A DNA stretch of 64,000 nt from JAWKRB01 sp041389885 (GTDB taxonomy: Bacteria > Myxococcota_A > Polyangia > Polyangiales > Ga0077539): contig JAWKRB010000028.1 of NCBI GenBank assembly GCA_041389885.1, forward strand, positions 1-64,000, written 5' to 3'. Shown piece by piece: positions 51,688 through 62,824 of this stretch (positions within the stretch are counted from its first letter, which is position 1; the number at the start of each line of letters is the position of its first letter). The notes under the pieces are model-generated. The model was not told the origin of the DNA and searched no databases. It worked only from the letters and a program-made list of their open reading frames with translations. The position numbers and the translations under genes were made by a program.

Positions 51688-53007
51688 TCATCTGCAGAAG
51701 TCGGTCGTCGAGGTGCGGTCGAACACGCAGACGACCGCCGTCCTGCGCGTTGTGGGGGTGCGCCTGCCGAGGCTCAGGCAGGTGAGCGCGGCCTGGGTCG
51801 AGCACAGCAGCGCTCCGACGGTGCTCACGCAGGTCCCGCGGCGGCAGCCCTGGCCGGCGGGGCACGCGCGGCCGCAGCCGCCGCAGTGCCGGGGGTCGTA
51901 CTGCAGGTCTGACTCGCAGCCGTTGGTGGGGTCGCCGTCGCAGTTGCCGTGCCCCGACTCGCACGCGGGCACGCAGGTCCCGTTGGTGCACTCCGCCCGC
52001 GCGAAGCGAGGCGACCCGCAGGACCACCCGCAGCGCCCGCAGTGCTCCGGGTTCGAGCCGAGGTTCACCTCGCAGCCGTTCGCGTAGTCCGTGTCGCAGT
52101 CGGCGTACCCGTTGTTGCACGCGCCCTGGCCGCAGGCGCCCTCGCGGCACACCACGGGGCGGTTCGGCGTCGGGGGGCAGGTCCCGCCGCATGCTGCAGT
52201 TCTCGATGGAGCTCATCACGTCGGCGCAGCCGGTCGTGCACGCGAGCTGCCCCGCGGGGCAGGTGGCCTCGCAGCGGCCCGACACGCAGCGAGTGCCTGC
52301 GGCGCAAGCGTTTCCGCACGATCCGCAGGAGGCCGAGTCGCTCTGGGTGTCGACGCAGCGCGAGGCCCCGCCCGCCTCGCAGCGCTGCAGCGACCCCGGG
52401 CACGCGCAGGTGCCCGCGTTGCACGTCTGCCCCGCCTCGCACGCGGTGCCGCACGCGCCGCAGTTCATCGGGTCGCTGCGGAGGTCTCGGCAGCTCGCGC
52501 CGCAGGCCCTCAGCCCCGCGCCGCAGCTCGCCGCGCACGCCCCCGCGGCGCACACGGTGCCGGCGGGGCACGCCGCGCCGCACGCGCCGCAGTGCTCGCC
52601 GTCGCGCTGGAGGTCGGCGCAGCGGGCGGGGCCTCCGTCCGACGCGCACATCGCGCTCCCGGCGGGGCACGTCAGCGCGCAGCGACCGCCCTCGCAGCGC
52701 TCTCCGCCCGCGCAGGCCGCGCCGCACGCGCCGCAGTTCGCGTTGTCAGAGTCGAGCGAGACGCAGCGGTCGCCGCACCGGGTCGCGCCGCCCGCGCACC
52801 CGGCGTCGCTCGGGCCGTCGTCCCTCGTCACGCCGCCGTCGACCGTCGGCGCGTCGGCAGCTGGAGCGACCGCGATGTCCATCGCCGTGGAGAGGTCCGC
52901 CGAGGCGCCCGCGTCGGTCACGGAGGCGGTCCCGCCGTCATCCGAGCAAAGCCCACCGCCGCGGCGATCCACAGCACCGCGCCGACACAACCGTTCCATC
53001 GAGTCAT
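51688..53007 (-). pseudogene. Cys-rich repeat lipoprotein, frame-disrupted
   Basis: From the ATG at 53007 with GGGAGGG upstream: signal MTRWNGCVGAVLWIAAAVG, then a frame jump near 52950 to continue LCSDDGGTASVTDAG, an Asp-rich linker, and repeats of the form NCGACGxxC..GxxC..GxC. At about 52195 the frame jumps again (GG appears lost from TGCGGAGCATGC), continuing as ACNNGYADCDTDYANGCEV and SGHGNCDGDPTNGCESD. A third jump near 51690 would add DERENYRLFVWRSEGAG. Such repeats are sometimes mislabelled as tryptophan synthase alpha in databases. Conserved patterns across the breaks favour sequence error over old decay. Confidence 0.5.
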
Positions 53008-53121
53008 CGCAACCCTCCCATCGCACTGTTTTGCCGCTGGTGTACTCGATCCGCTGATCTCCGACGAGTGACTCCGGACGCGCCTCGATGCTGCGGCGCG
53101 ACCGGGCCGATTAACCCAGGT

Positions 53122-53127
53122 TATACT
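53122..53127 (+). promoter_or_regulatory. -10 (TATACT) candidate of the VWA Cys-rich gene
   Basis: TATACT in the AT-rich patch 53111-53130 (GATTAACCCAGGTTATACT), about 37 nt before the ATG at 53164 and in the divergent gap 53008-53163. Confidence 0.45.
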
Positions 53128-53163
53128 GGAGATGGGGACGTAGGTCGTCCGCAGAGGTGCGTG

Positions 53164-55988
53164 ATGGAGGAGAGTCGCAGCGATCGTGCGTGCGCGTTCG
53201 CCGTGGTGGCGGCCTGCGCGGAACTCGGTGGTGGTGGTATTCCAGGCGTCGACGCTTACCGCCTCGACGCTGGACCGACGGACGCGGGGCAGTCCATCGA
53301 CGCCCCCGCGCTCGATGTCCGTCGCAGACGCGCTCGTGGTCGACGCGCGCCGCCCGTACTTGACATCGTCGACGCGGGCCATTGCACCTCCGACGACGTC
53401 ACCGGCATGGCCTGTTGTGGACACCGCGACGGGACAGTGTCCCATGCACGAGCGCGCGGCAGACCTCTGCCCTGCGCCCAGCACCGCGAGTCGAACCGGC
53501 TGCGTCGATGCCGCGCCGACGAGGGCTGCGCCACGACCCCCGGCGCCACGCGCGACGTGGCGACGAACCGCTGCGTGCGCTGCGTCGAAGACCTCGCACT
53601 GCGCGGCGGGGCGAGAGCTCTGCCGGGCCAACGAGTGCGCGTGCTGTTTGGCCGCTCGCCGACGCGCCCCTGCCCTCCGGCGGGGCGTGCTGCGACGGCG
53701 CGTGCTTCGACCCGCTCACCTCGGCCGAGAACTGCGGCGTGTGCGGCACCCGCTGCATGACCGCCGGGGGCACCCCCGCGTGCGTGGGCGGGCGCTGCGT
53801 GGTCGGCGCCTGCGAGGCCAACCGCGCCGACTGCGACGCCGACGCGGCCAACGGCTGCGAGACCGACGTGTCGGCCGACACCGCGCACTGCGGGATGTGC
53901 GGAAACGCCTGCCCCGCGAGGCCCAACTCCCTCACGAGCTGCGCCGCGGGCGCCTGCGGGTTCCAGTGCGAAGACGGCTTCGCCGACTGCGACGGCGACG
54001 CGACCAACGGCTGCGAGGTCGCCCTCGCCTCCTCGACCCAGCACTGCGGATCGTGCGGAAACGCTTGCGCCGCAGGGGCCAACGCCATCGCCTCGTGCGT
54101 CGAGGGCGCCTGCGCCACGACCTGCGCCGAGGGCTTCGCCGACTGCGACCGCGACCCGAGCAACGGCTGCGAGGCCCACACGACCGACTCGGTGTCGCAC
54201 TGCGGCGCGTGCGGAAACGCTTGCACCGCAGGGGCCAACGCCAGCGCATCGTGCGTCGCGGGCGCCTGCGCCGCGACCTGCGCCGAGGGCTTCGCCGACT
54301 GCGACCGCGACCCGAGCAACGGCTGCGAGGCCAACCTCCGCACGAGCGGCTCGCACTGCGGCGTCTGCGGCCTCGCCTGCGACACCGGCGAGCAGTGCGT
54401 GTTCGGGGGGAACACCTCGATGGGAGACGCCTGCCGCCCCTCGTGCTTCATCAGCGTCGGGCTGGTCACGGTGCCGGGCACGAGCGTGGTCCTCGGCGCC
54501 GACCCGGCGTGGGGGCCCACGCGCACCGTCACCGGCACCACGGGGCGCGCCGCGGTGCTCATCGACGCCACGGGCCCGCGGGTGACGGGCGCGGTGTTCT
54601 CGGTGCCCTCGGTGGGCGACGTGCGCGCCGAGGCCACGCGCCTCGAGGCCGCGGTGGTGAGCGCCCTGGGCACCGGCACGACGCCGGTGCTCGTGGGGCG
54701 CGCGTTCACCTCGCACGAGGGCTTCGCCGGGGTCACCTCGACGTACCGCGTGACCCGCAGCACCACCGCCGCGGCGCTGCGCGACGCGCTGGTCGCGCCC
54801 CTCACCGGCGCCGCCGCCCCCGCCGCCGTGACCTGGCCCACGGCCGGGGTCTTCGTGGTCGACGTCACCACCGTGCGCCGCACGGCGGGCGCCGCGGCCG
54901 ACCGCACCGACCTCATCGTGGCCATCGCGTCGCAGGACGACCTCAACAACAGCGCCATCGAGACGGCCATCGCGGCGTCTGACATCGCCAACGCCACGCA
55001 CGTCGCGGGCGGCTCGGGCGACCTCGGGTTTCAGTGCCAGCAGTCCCGCGCCACGCAGCCCCCGCCGGTGGTCGACTTCGTCTGGACCGTCGACACCTCG
55101 GGCAGCATGTCGAGCTACCAGGCGCAGATCGGCAACGCCGCGTCAGACTTCTTCGCCCGCATGAACGCCGCGGGCATCGACTTTCGCGTGTCGGTGCTCC
55201 AGGCCGGGTACAACGGGCTCAACCTCGCCTCGCCGGGCTACACCTGGATCAGCGGCAGCGCCACCGGCGGCGCCCTCGAGCTCTGCCGTCGGGTGACCTA
55301 CGCGACGTGCCCGCTGCCGGGCACAGACTCCCTTCGGCCCTACCCGATGACCGGCAGCGAGCAGCCCGCCGCCGCCGCGGTGCTGATGCACGACGCGCTC
55401 CGCCGCGCCGCGCTGGCGAACGAGCCCAACATGGACCGGCGCCTGCGCCCCAACGCGCGCTTCGTCGCCGTGATGGTGACCGACGAGCCGGGCAGCAACG
55501 ACTTCAACCAGTACTTCCGCTCCACCTCGGCGCCTGACACCTCGACGCCCTGGGGCTCGGCCTACAACGCGTCGACGCTCAACAACATCGTCGGGTATTT
55601 CGAGCGCCACCAGATCCTGACCTTCGGCATCGTCCCGGTGTCGACGACGCCCTGCACCTCCGCGGCGGTGGCCGACCTCCCGCGCTGCGTCATCGAGCGC
55701 AACGGCGGGGCGGCGATCCCCATCGGCCGCGCGTCGACCTCGGACGTCGCGGCGGCGCTCACGCGCATCGTCGACGGCATCGGCGGCGCGACCAGCGAGT
55801 TTCAGCTCCCGCGCACGCCCATCACCAGCATGATCCGCGTGCGGGTGCGCGGCATGGAGGCGCCCCGCTCGCGCGTCGACGGCTTCGACTACGACACCGC
55901 GTCGCGCTCGGTGGTGTTCTACGGCGCCACCTGGCGCCCGCGCACGGGCGACGAGGTGGTGATCTCGTACCGCACCTGGGGGAGCTGA
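53164..55988 (+). CDS. Cys-rich repeat VWA lipoprotein, N-terminal frame breaks
   Basis: From the ATG at 53164: lipoprotein signal with VVAAC, then an Asp-rich linker. Between about 53300 and 53670 the reading frame shifts several times (parts in three frames: HCTSDDVTGMACCG, QCPMHERAADLCPAPS, CATTPGATRDVATNRC, RELCRANECACC). From about 53680 to 55988 one frame is intact. It holds Cys-rich repeats (HCGMCGNAC, DCDGDATNGCEV and others), then a beta domain, and from about 55076 a VWA domain: VDFVWTVDTSGSMSSYQ (MIDAS) and FVAVMVTDEPGSN, and the end GDEVVISYRTW. Likely a surface-anchored metal-dependent binding protein. Confidence 0.75.
54120..54332 (+). repeat. Exact 57-bp direct repeat in Cys-rich repeats
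   Basis: 54120-54176 and 54276-54332 are identical, 156 bp (52 codons) apart. They encode the second half of the unit (CAEGFADCDRDPSNGCEA). Adjacent units are also nearly identical, for example the GGAAACGCTTGC stretch before each. Suggests recent duplication. Confidence 0.85.
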
Positions 55989-55992
55989 TCCT

Positions 55993-57582
55993 CTATCGGT
56001 AGCGCAGCCCGAGGCGCAGACGAAGCAGCCCGATGGGGTCCATCGACTGACCGTTCTGGTCGGTGAAGGCCCCACCCGGGAGAAAGACTCCGCCCTCTAC
56101 GCCCCCGGTGAAATTCAGGTCGTCGACGACGCGGTGGTTCACCAGCACGGCGCCGTCGACCTCGAAGCCGAGGTCGCGCGCCGAGGCGTCGCCGCCGCGC
56201 CAGTTCACGGTGCGCGAGAGCGCGCGCTGGGCGTAGGGGTCGGCGACGTCGGTGGTCGAGAAGGCCAGCACCGCGCCGAGGCGCACCTCGAGCCAGGGGA
56301 GCGGCCGAAAGATCCCGTACGGAAAGAGGTACGCCGCGCCCGCCACGCCGCCGTTCGTCGGGATGAGCTCGCTGCCCCGCGCGGGCCGCGCCGAGAGCGC
56401 GGGGTCTTGCGCGAGGTACGCCGCGCGCGCCGTGTTCGCCGCGAGCACCTCGGGGAAGAGGATCAGGCCCACGCGATGATCGGGGTCGATCGTCGCCCGC
56501 GACTGCACGGCGTCTTCGGTGTTCGAGTCGCCCGAGGCGTAGCCGCCCTCGAGCACCACGTCCCAGGTGGGTGACTTTCGCCCGAGCTGCAGCACCGCCA
56601 TGAACTGCCGCACGGCCTGCTCAGGGCGCTCCGTGGTGCGCGCGTAGGTGGTGCTCCCGGTGGCGAAGGCGGCCTCGAGGGCCGCGAAGTTCCACCCGCC
56701 GCGGCGGTCGCGAAAGCCCCAGCGCGCGTACACGTCGACGAAGAACGCCGAGAGCGTGTCGGCGAGGCGGTTCTCCTGCCAGCGGTACACGCCGTAGGCG
56801 CCGACGCGGTTCTGCCCCTCTCCCCAGTACGCCGCGAGGATGCCCTGAAACGCGAGCTCGTCGCGGCGCTCGTAGTCGGCGAGGAGGTCAGACGCCACCC
56901 AGTCGCCGCCGAGGGCCACCACGAAGGGGTGCCGCCGGCCCAGCGGGCGCGTCGCGAGCATCACCCGCCGCACGATGTCGCCGAAGCGGTAATCGCCGAA
57001 GACCGTCGGGGTGTCGCCGTCGTTGGCGACCATACCGAGGCCCCACGAGAAGCCCATCTGCCCGACGCGCAGGAGCCCGATGGGGGTCTCCCAGTCGAGG
57101 TACAGGAAGCGAAAGCGCACGCCGGGGTAGCCGTACTCGTCGGAGCGCAGCGCCTGCGGCGTGACCCCGTAGGCGAGGTCGCCGAAGGCCACTCCGTTCA
57201 CCACGTCCATCTGCGCGGTGAGCTTGAGGTTCTCGAGGAACACCGCCTCGCCCCGCAGGCGCAGCCACTGGTTGCCCCAGGTGTTCTGCCCGAGGTGATC
57301 GGTGGACGACGCCGCCGTGCGCGGGAGGGGCCGCAGGGGGATCGCGCTCATCGCGTTGAAGCGAACGCGGTACTCGGCGCCGACGCGCACGCCCCGCTCC
57401 CACGGCGGCAGCCCCTCGGAGGGGACCTCGCGGCGCACGCGGCGGACCGAGAGCGCGGGCGCGCTCGTCGGAGCGGGGGCGCTCTGCGGCGCGGGTTCTT
57501 GCGCGAGCGCGAGCGGCGCGGCCAGGGCGGTCGCGCCGAAGAGACCGAGCGTGGTGATCCCGCGCGCAGAGGCGAGGTGCAT
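55993..57582 (-). CDS. TIGR04551-like outer-membrane beta-barrel protein
   Basis: 529 aa from the ATG at 57582 with GAGGAG 8 nt upstream. Signal peptide (ITTLGLFGATALAAPLALAQ), a Pro/Ala linker, then alternating aromatic beta strands to the end (VRFRFLYLDWETPIGLLRVG, MGFSWGLGMVANDGDTPTVF, GLLRLRLGLRYR at the C-terminus, a barrel-like final strand). The first part matches the myxobacterial TIGR04551 type. Transport or anchoring is likely; cargo unknown. It is divergent from the alpha/beta-hydrolase lipoprotein. Confidence 0.75.
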   Translation of the reverse strand: MHLASARGITTLGLFGATALAAPLALAQEPAPQSAPAPTSAPALSVRRVRREVPSEGLPPWERGVRVGAEYRVRFNAMSAIPLRPLPRTAASSTDHLGQNTWGNQWLRLRGEAVFLENLKLTAQMDVVNGVAFGDLAYGVTPQALRSDEYGYPGVRFRFLYLDWETPIGLLRVGQMGFSWGLGMVANDGDTPTVFGDYRFGDIVRRVMLATRPLGRRHPFVVALGGDWVASDLLADYERRDELAFQGILAAYWGEGQNRVGAYGVYRWQENRLADTLSAFFVDVYARWGFRDRRGGWNFAALEAAFATGSTTYARTTERPEQAVRQFMAVLQLGRKSPTWDVVLEGGYASGDSNTEDAVQSRATIDPDHRVGLILFPEVLAANTARAAYLAQDPALSARPARGSELIPTNGGVAGAAYLFPYGIFRPLPWLEVRLGAVLAFSTTDVADPYAQRALSRTVNWRGGDASARDLGFEVDGAVLVNHRVVDDLNFTGGVEGGVFLPGGAFTDQNGQSMDPIGLLRLRLGLRYR

Positions 57583-57633
57583 CGTAGACTCCTCGATGAA
57601 CAGAACACTCGTGTCACCACGAGCGCGGCGCGC

Positions 57634-57643
57634 AATGTACACT
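57634..57643. promoter_or_regulatory. Overlapping back-to-back -10 elements
   Basis: AATGTACACT contains TACATT read leftwards (57639-57634) and TACACT read rightwards (57638-57643), around the palindrome TGTACA. Each would serve one of the divergent genes with a leader of about 40-50 nt and a normal ribosome binding site. Confidence 0.5.
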
Positions 57644-57689
57644 CCCCGCGCCGGTGCCATTCACGTTTTCTTCACAGGCAGGATCGACG

Positions 57690-60600
57690 ATGAGGATCTG
57701 GAGAGTCTTGGCCCTCGCGGCCTTCGCGGCGCTCGCGGCGGGCTGCGACGAGGGCACGCCGCAGGGCTGGCGCAGCACCCCCGCGGGCGACGGCCCCAGG
57801 GTCACCTGGAACCTCGAGTACGACACCCTCCCGCTGATCCCGCTCCCGAACGACGTCGCGACCTGGCCCGACCCGACCTCGCCCACGGGGCGGCGCATCA
57901 ACGCCAGCGTGCTGGTGCCCACGGGCATCGAGCGCATGACCCGCTCGCGCTTCAACGAGCTCGACGGGTGGGCGACCTTCGGTCCCATCACGATCCCCTT
58001 CGACGGCGAGATCAACCTCGAAGACCTGATGCGGCGGCAGGGGGGCACCGAGCGCTTTCACCAGTCTGACTTTCCCAACCACGCGGTCTACCTCATCGAC
58101 CTCGAGACCGGCCTGCCGGTGCCGCTGGACCTGAATTCAGGCAACTTCCCCTACGCGGTCACCCACACCGACCAGTATCAAGAGAACGACCCGCGCAGCA
58201 CCGAGTCGAACCTCTTGTTCGAGACCGTCGACGAAGACACCAACCGCAACGGCGTCCTCGACCCGGGTGAAGACACCGACTTCGACGGCGTGCTCGACCG
58301 CCCCAACACCCTCGACGGACGGCTCAACGGCACCCCCAACGAGACCGTCGACCGCATGGCCTGGTTCTACGAGCGCGAGTCGCACACGCTCATCGTCCGT
58401 CCGCTGCTGCCCCTGCGCCCGCGGCGCACCTACGCCGTGGTGCTCACCAACCGCCTCGTGGGCGCGAACGGCTCGCCCGTCCGCTCGCCCTTCGACCACG
58501 TGCACCACGTGCGGCAGACCGACACCCTCGCGGCGCTCCCGCGGCACCTCACGGCGCACCCCGAGCTCTACGGCTCCCTCGCCACGGCGGGCTGGGGCGA
58601 CATCGCCTTCGCGTGGAGCTTCACCACGCAGTCGGTCACCGACGACCTCGACACGGTGCGCGCGGGGCTCTACGGCCGCGGACCCATGGCGAGGCTCGCC
58701 ACGGAGTTCCCCGCCGACGCCGCGCCGATGCCGATGCAGGGGGGGCCGAACTGCCCCGCCCCCGGCGCGCGCACCTACGTCGCGACGGGCGATCAGTTTC
58801 GCGCCACGCTCACCACCCTCGGCCCGCTGCTGGGGCTGAGCCCGGCGCAGACGCAGGTGCTCGGGCGCTCCTACGCGAACCTCTCGCACGTGGTGACCGT
58901 GCTCTTCGACACGCCCTTTCTCCTCGGCGACCCCGAGCGCGAGCGCCGCGACGACATCTTCGACATCGACTGGCAGACCGGCCGCGCGCGGGTGAACCGC
59001 GAGACCATCGCGATGACCCTGTTCATCCCGCAGGAGACCGCCGAGCGCAGGCAGCCCTTCGCGCCGCTGATCTTCATGCACGGGCACGGGAGCAACAGCG
59101 GAGAGATCCTGGGCTACGGGGGCCTGGTGCTGCAGCACGGCCACGCGCTGGTGACGCTCAACGCGCCGGGGCACGGGCTCGAGCTCAGCCCGGCGATTCA
59201 GGGCGCGCTCCGCGGGGCCTTCGGCGCGCAGTGCATCTCCGGCGCGGCCACCGCGATGACCCTGGGCCGCGCGCGGGACCTCAACGGCGACATGAGCCTC
59301 GACTCCGGCGCCGACTACTGGACCGCCTACCTCTTTCACACCCGCGACTCGGTGCGGCAGACGATCATCGACGAGATGCAGGCGATCCGCGTGCTCCGCA
59401 GCTTCGACGGGCGCCCCGCGCGCCCCGTCACGATGCTCACGCGCACCCGCGACACGGTGGCCTTCGACGGCGACACCAACCGCGACGGCAGCCCCGACAT
59501 CGCGGGCGACTTCGACGGCAACGGCCGCCCCGACCTCGGCGGACCGAACTCCCCGTTCTACTCCGCGGGCGGCTCCCTCGGCGGCATCGTGACCGCCATG
59601 CTCGCGGGCAGCGAGCCCGCGGTGACCGCGAGCGTGCCCGTGGTGGGCGGCGGCGGCCTCGCCGACATCGCCATCCGCACCGAGAACGGGGCGGTGCTCG
59701 GCGCGCTGGTCCTGCGGGTGATGGGGCCGCTGGTGACCACGGTGCCCAGCATGGGCCCCGGCCGCGACACCTCCTGCGCCGCGGGCGATGTCTCCCTCGG
59801 CATCGTCGCCCCTGACCTCACGAAGCGCACCCGCACCGAGTTCGCCTGCCTCCCGGCCGCCGACCTCAGCGCCGACGACCTGCTGGTGGTGCGCAACCTC
59901 ACCAACGGCGAGGTCGAGTGCAGCGGCAACACCGGCAACGTGGCGGGTCGCTTCAGGGTGCCCGTGCCCTCCGACGCCAACGACCGCTGGGAGGTGTCGT
60001 TCTACCGCCATGGCCGCGACAAGATCCGCTTCGGCAGCTGCCAGTGGATCGGCGCCGTGCCCCAGCCCGACCGGGTGATTCGCACCTGGGAGGTCGGCGC
60101 GCCGCAGCGCGAGGCCGGCTGCCGGGCCTGCGCGCAGTTCAACACGCTCTCGTGGGAGCTCGGCGCGCCCCTCGTGGCGCCCACCGCGGGCTTCGGCCGT
60201 CGGCGGCAGACCCCTGAGTTCCGCCGGCTGGTGATGCTCGCGCAGATGGTCGTCGAGCGGGGTGACCCGATCAACTACGCGCGCCGGGTGTTCCTCGAGC
60301 CGATCACCGCCCCCGAGGTGCCCGTGCGCCCGCGGAGCATGCTCGTGACCAACACCACGGGCGACCCCAACGTGACCATCTCCACGGGCTACGCCCTCGC
60401 GCGGGCTGCGGGCATCGTGCCCTTTCTCCCCCCCGACGCGCCGGCGCACCTCGCGGAGTTTCGCGCGCCCGCGAGCTTCGCCGGGCGCTACCCCGGCAGC
60501 GCCACGCCCAACGACGTGTACCTGAACTTCCACGCCATCGAGGGGCTCTCGCGCCTCGCGCGGCACCCCGCGCCGGGGGGCATGGGCGACACCTTCCTGG

Positions 60601-61013
60601 TCGACGTCGACGACCTCTCCGACGGGCGGCAGTACTTCAACGCCAACGCGCGCGATCAGCTCGCGATGAGCATGGGGGGCGTTCAGCCCGTGACCCTCGG
60701 GCGCAACGGCGTGGGCAGCGGGCCGCTGCGCTGGTCGCGCCGCTCGCGCCCCATGGCGCAGCCGGGCGAGGACGCGGTGTTCACCTACGCCAACGGCACG
60801 CCCACCTCGGGCATGGTCAGCCCCTACGTGCAGCCCCGGGGGATCCACGGGTTCTCCGAGATCTACAACGACGACATCCCCTTCGACATGGCCGTGTACA
60901 TGTTCAGCATGACGGGGCGGTACCTGTTCACCGGGGGCACGGAGATCCCGTACCTGGCCGACCCGACGGGGCACCACTGCCTCGAAAACTCGACCTGCGA
61001 CTACCTGCGCTGA
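57690..61013 (+). CDS. Alpha/beta-hydrolase lipoprotein with calcium-binding-like repeat
   Basis: 1107 aa from the ATG at 57690 with AGGA upstream; a leaderless GTG at 57654 is less likely because the codons in between are not GC3-rich. Lipobox ALAAGC. An N-terminal bacterial Ig/virulence-type region includes an Asp-rich EF-hand-like run (DEDTNRNGVLDPGEDTDFDG) at about 180-205. A hydrolase domain in the middle shows FMHGHGSNSGEILG (oxyanion) and the nucleophile GGSLGGIVTAML. A second Asp-rich stretch (DTNRDGSPDIAGDFDGNGRP) follows the oxyanion motif. The C-terminal domain is beta-rich with Cys pairs. Probably surface-exposed esterase or lipase-like. Confidence 0.8.
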   Translation: MRIWRVLALAAFAALAAGCDEGTPQGWRSTPAGDGPRVTWNLEYDTLPLIPLPNDVATWPDPTSPTGRRINASVLVPTGIERMTRSRFNELDGWATFGPITIPFDGEINLEDLMRRQGGTERFHQSDFPNHAVYLIDLETGLPVPLDLNSGNFPYAVTHTDQYQENDPRSTESNLLFETVDEDTNRNGVLDPGEDTDFDGVLDRPNTLDGRLNGTPNETVDRMAWFYERESHTLIVRPLLPLRPRRTYAVVLTNRLVGANGSPVRSPFDHVHHVRQTDTLAALPRHLTAHPELYGSLATAGWGDIAFAWSFTTQSVTDDLDTVRAGLYGRGPMARLATEFPADAAPMPMQGGPNCPAPGARTYVATGDQFRATLTTLGPLLGLSPAQTQVLGRSYANLSHVVTVLFDTPFLLGDPERERRDDIFDIDWQTGRARVNRETIAMTLFIPQETAERRQPFAPLIFMHGHGSNSGEILGYGGLVLQHGHALVTLNAPGHGLELSPAIQGALRGAFGAQCISGAATAMTLGRARDLNGDMSLDSGADYWTAYLFHTRDSVRQTIIDEMQAIRVLRSFDGRPARPVTMLTRTRDTVAFDGDTNRDGSPDIAGDFDGNGRPDLGGPNSPFYSAGGSLGGIVTAMLAGSEPAVTASVPVVGGGGLADIAIRTENGAVLGALVLRVMGPLVTTVPSMGPGRDTSCAAGDVSLGIVAPDLTKRTRTEFACLPAADLSADDLLVVRNLTNGEVECSGNTGNVAGRFRVPVPSDANDRWEVSFYRHGRDKIRFGSCQWIGAVPQPDRVIRTWEVGAPQREAGCRACAQFNTLSWELGAPLVAPTAGFGRRRQTPEFRRLVMLAQMVVERGDPINYARRVFLEPITAPEVPVRPRSMLVTNTTGDPNVTISTGYALARAAGIVPFLPPDAPAHLAEFRAPASFAGRYPGSATPNDVYLNFHAIEGLSRLARHPAPGGMGDTFLVDVDDLSDGRQYFNANARDQLAMSMGGVQPVTLGRNGVGSGPLRWSRRSRPMAQPGEDAVFTYANGTPTSGMVSPYVQPRGIHGFSEIYNDDIPFDMAVYMFSMTGRYLFTGGTEIPYLADPTGHHCLENSTCDYLR

Positions 61014-61351
61014 GGCCCGTCCCGCCTTGACACCCCCTCGCGAGAACCACTAGCTTCGCGCGCGTTTGCCGGACCCCAATCCGCGCGAGCCCACCCCCTC
61101 GAACGCGCAGCCCGCCGTCACCCGTGCGGCGCACCATCGCCCTTGCGAAGGTGCTCGATCTCTCGTCAGCCGACGACGACCTCACCGGACTCCAACGAAC
61201 CCTTGAGCCGAGACGAGATCCACGGAACGGACGCTGCGACGCCTCAGGGGGCGCGCGCGGTGACCTATGCCCCGGCAGCCGCCCGTCCCACCTCCGTGGC
61301 GACGGCGCGTGTCTTCACCCCGCGCCGCGACGGCGCAGACCGAGAGAAGCG
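61014..61351 (+). promoter_or_regulatory. rho leader region with promoter and hairpin
   Basis: 338 bp without a convincing gene. TTGACA at 61027-61032 with TAGCTT at 61051-61056 (18-bp spacer) is the best-looking -35/-10 pair in the window. A hairpin at 61131-61154 has arms GCACC/GGTGC and TCGC/GCGA. The leader before the ATG at 61352 would be about 290 nt; it is C-rich in parts. In other bacteria rho is autoregulated by Rho-dependent attenuation in such leaders, and this could be the same. Confidence 0.6.
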
Positions 61352-62608
<1,257 letters not shown>

Positions 62609-62643
62609 CCGCTCCCCTCTGCTCACCTCCGCTTTTCTGACAC

Positions 62644-62668
62644 CGCCGCGCTCCCACCATGCGCGGCG
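62644..62668 (+). terminator. Hairpin after rho
   Basis: Perfect 8-bp arms CGCCGCGC (62644-62651) and GCGCGGCG (62661-62668) around a 9-nt loop, 36 nt after the rho stop. No T-run follows, so it may be a weak intrinsic or processing hairpin. Confidence 0.5.
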
Positions 62669-62824
62669 TCACTCCCCGCTGCGATCCGTCAAGCCCCTCG
62701 TTTCAGGTTGTTGTGACTTCTCGTCCCATCGGCGAAAAGACCGCAACCGCCTGCATTCGTCCGTCCACGACGGTCCAGGGGGTCATCCGATTCGGGTCGT
62801 CGTGGGAGTGAACGGGAGGCGGAT

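Noticed and set aside
57654..57689. GTG at 57654 as a leaderless start for the hydrolase lipoprotein
   Set aside because: TACACT lies 10 nt upstream, but the twelve extra codons are AT-rich at third positions and the lipoprotein signal begins properly at 57690 with AGGA before it.
62659..62811. 50-codon open frame before the Crp-like gene
   Set aside because: Third positions are not GC-rich, there is no ribosome binding site, and its ATG lies in the hairpin after rho.
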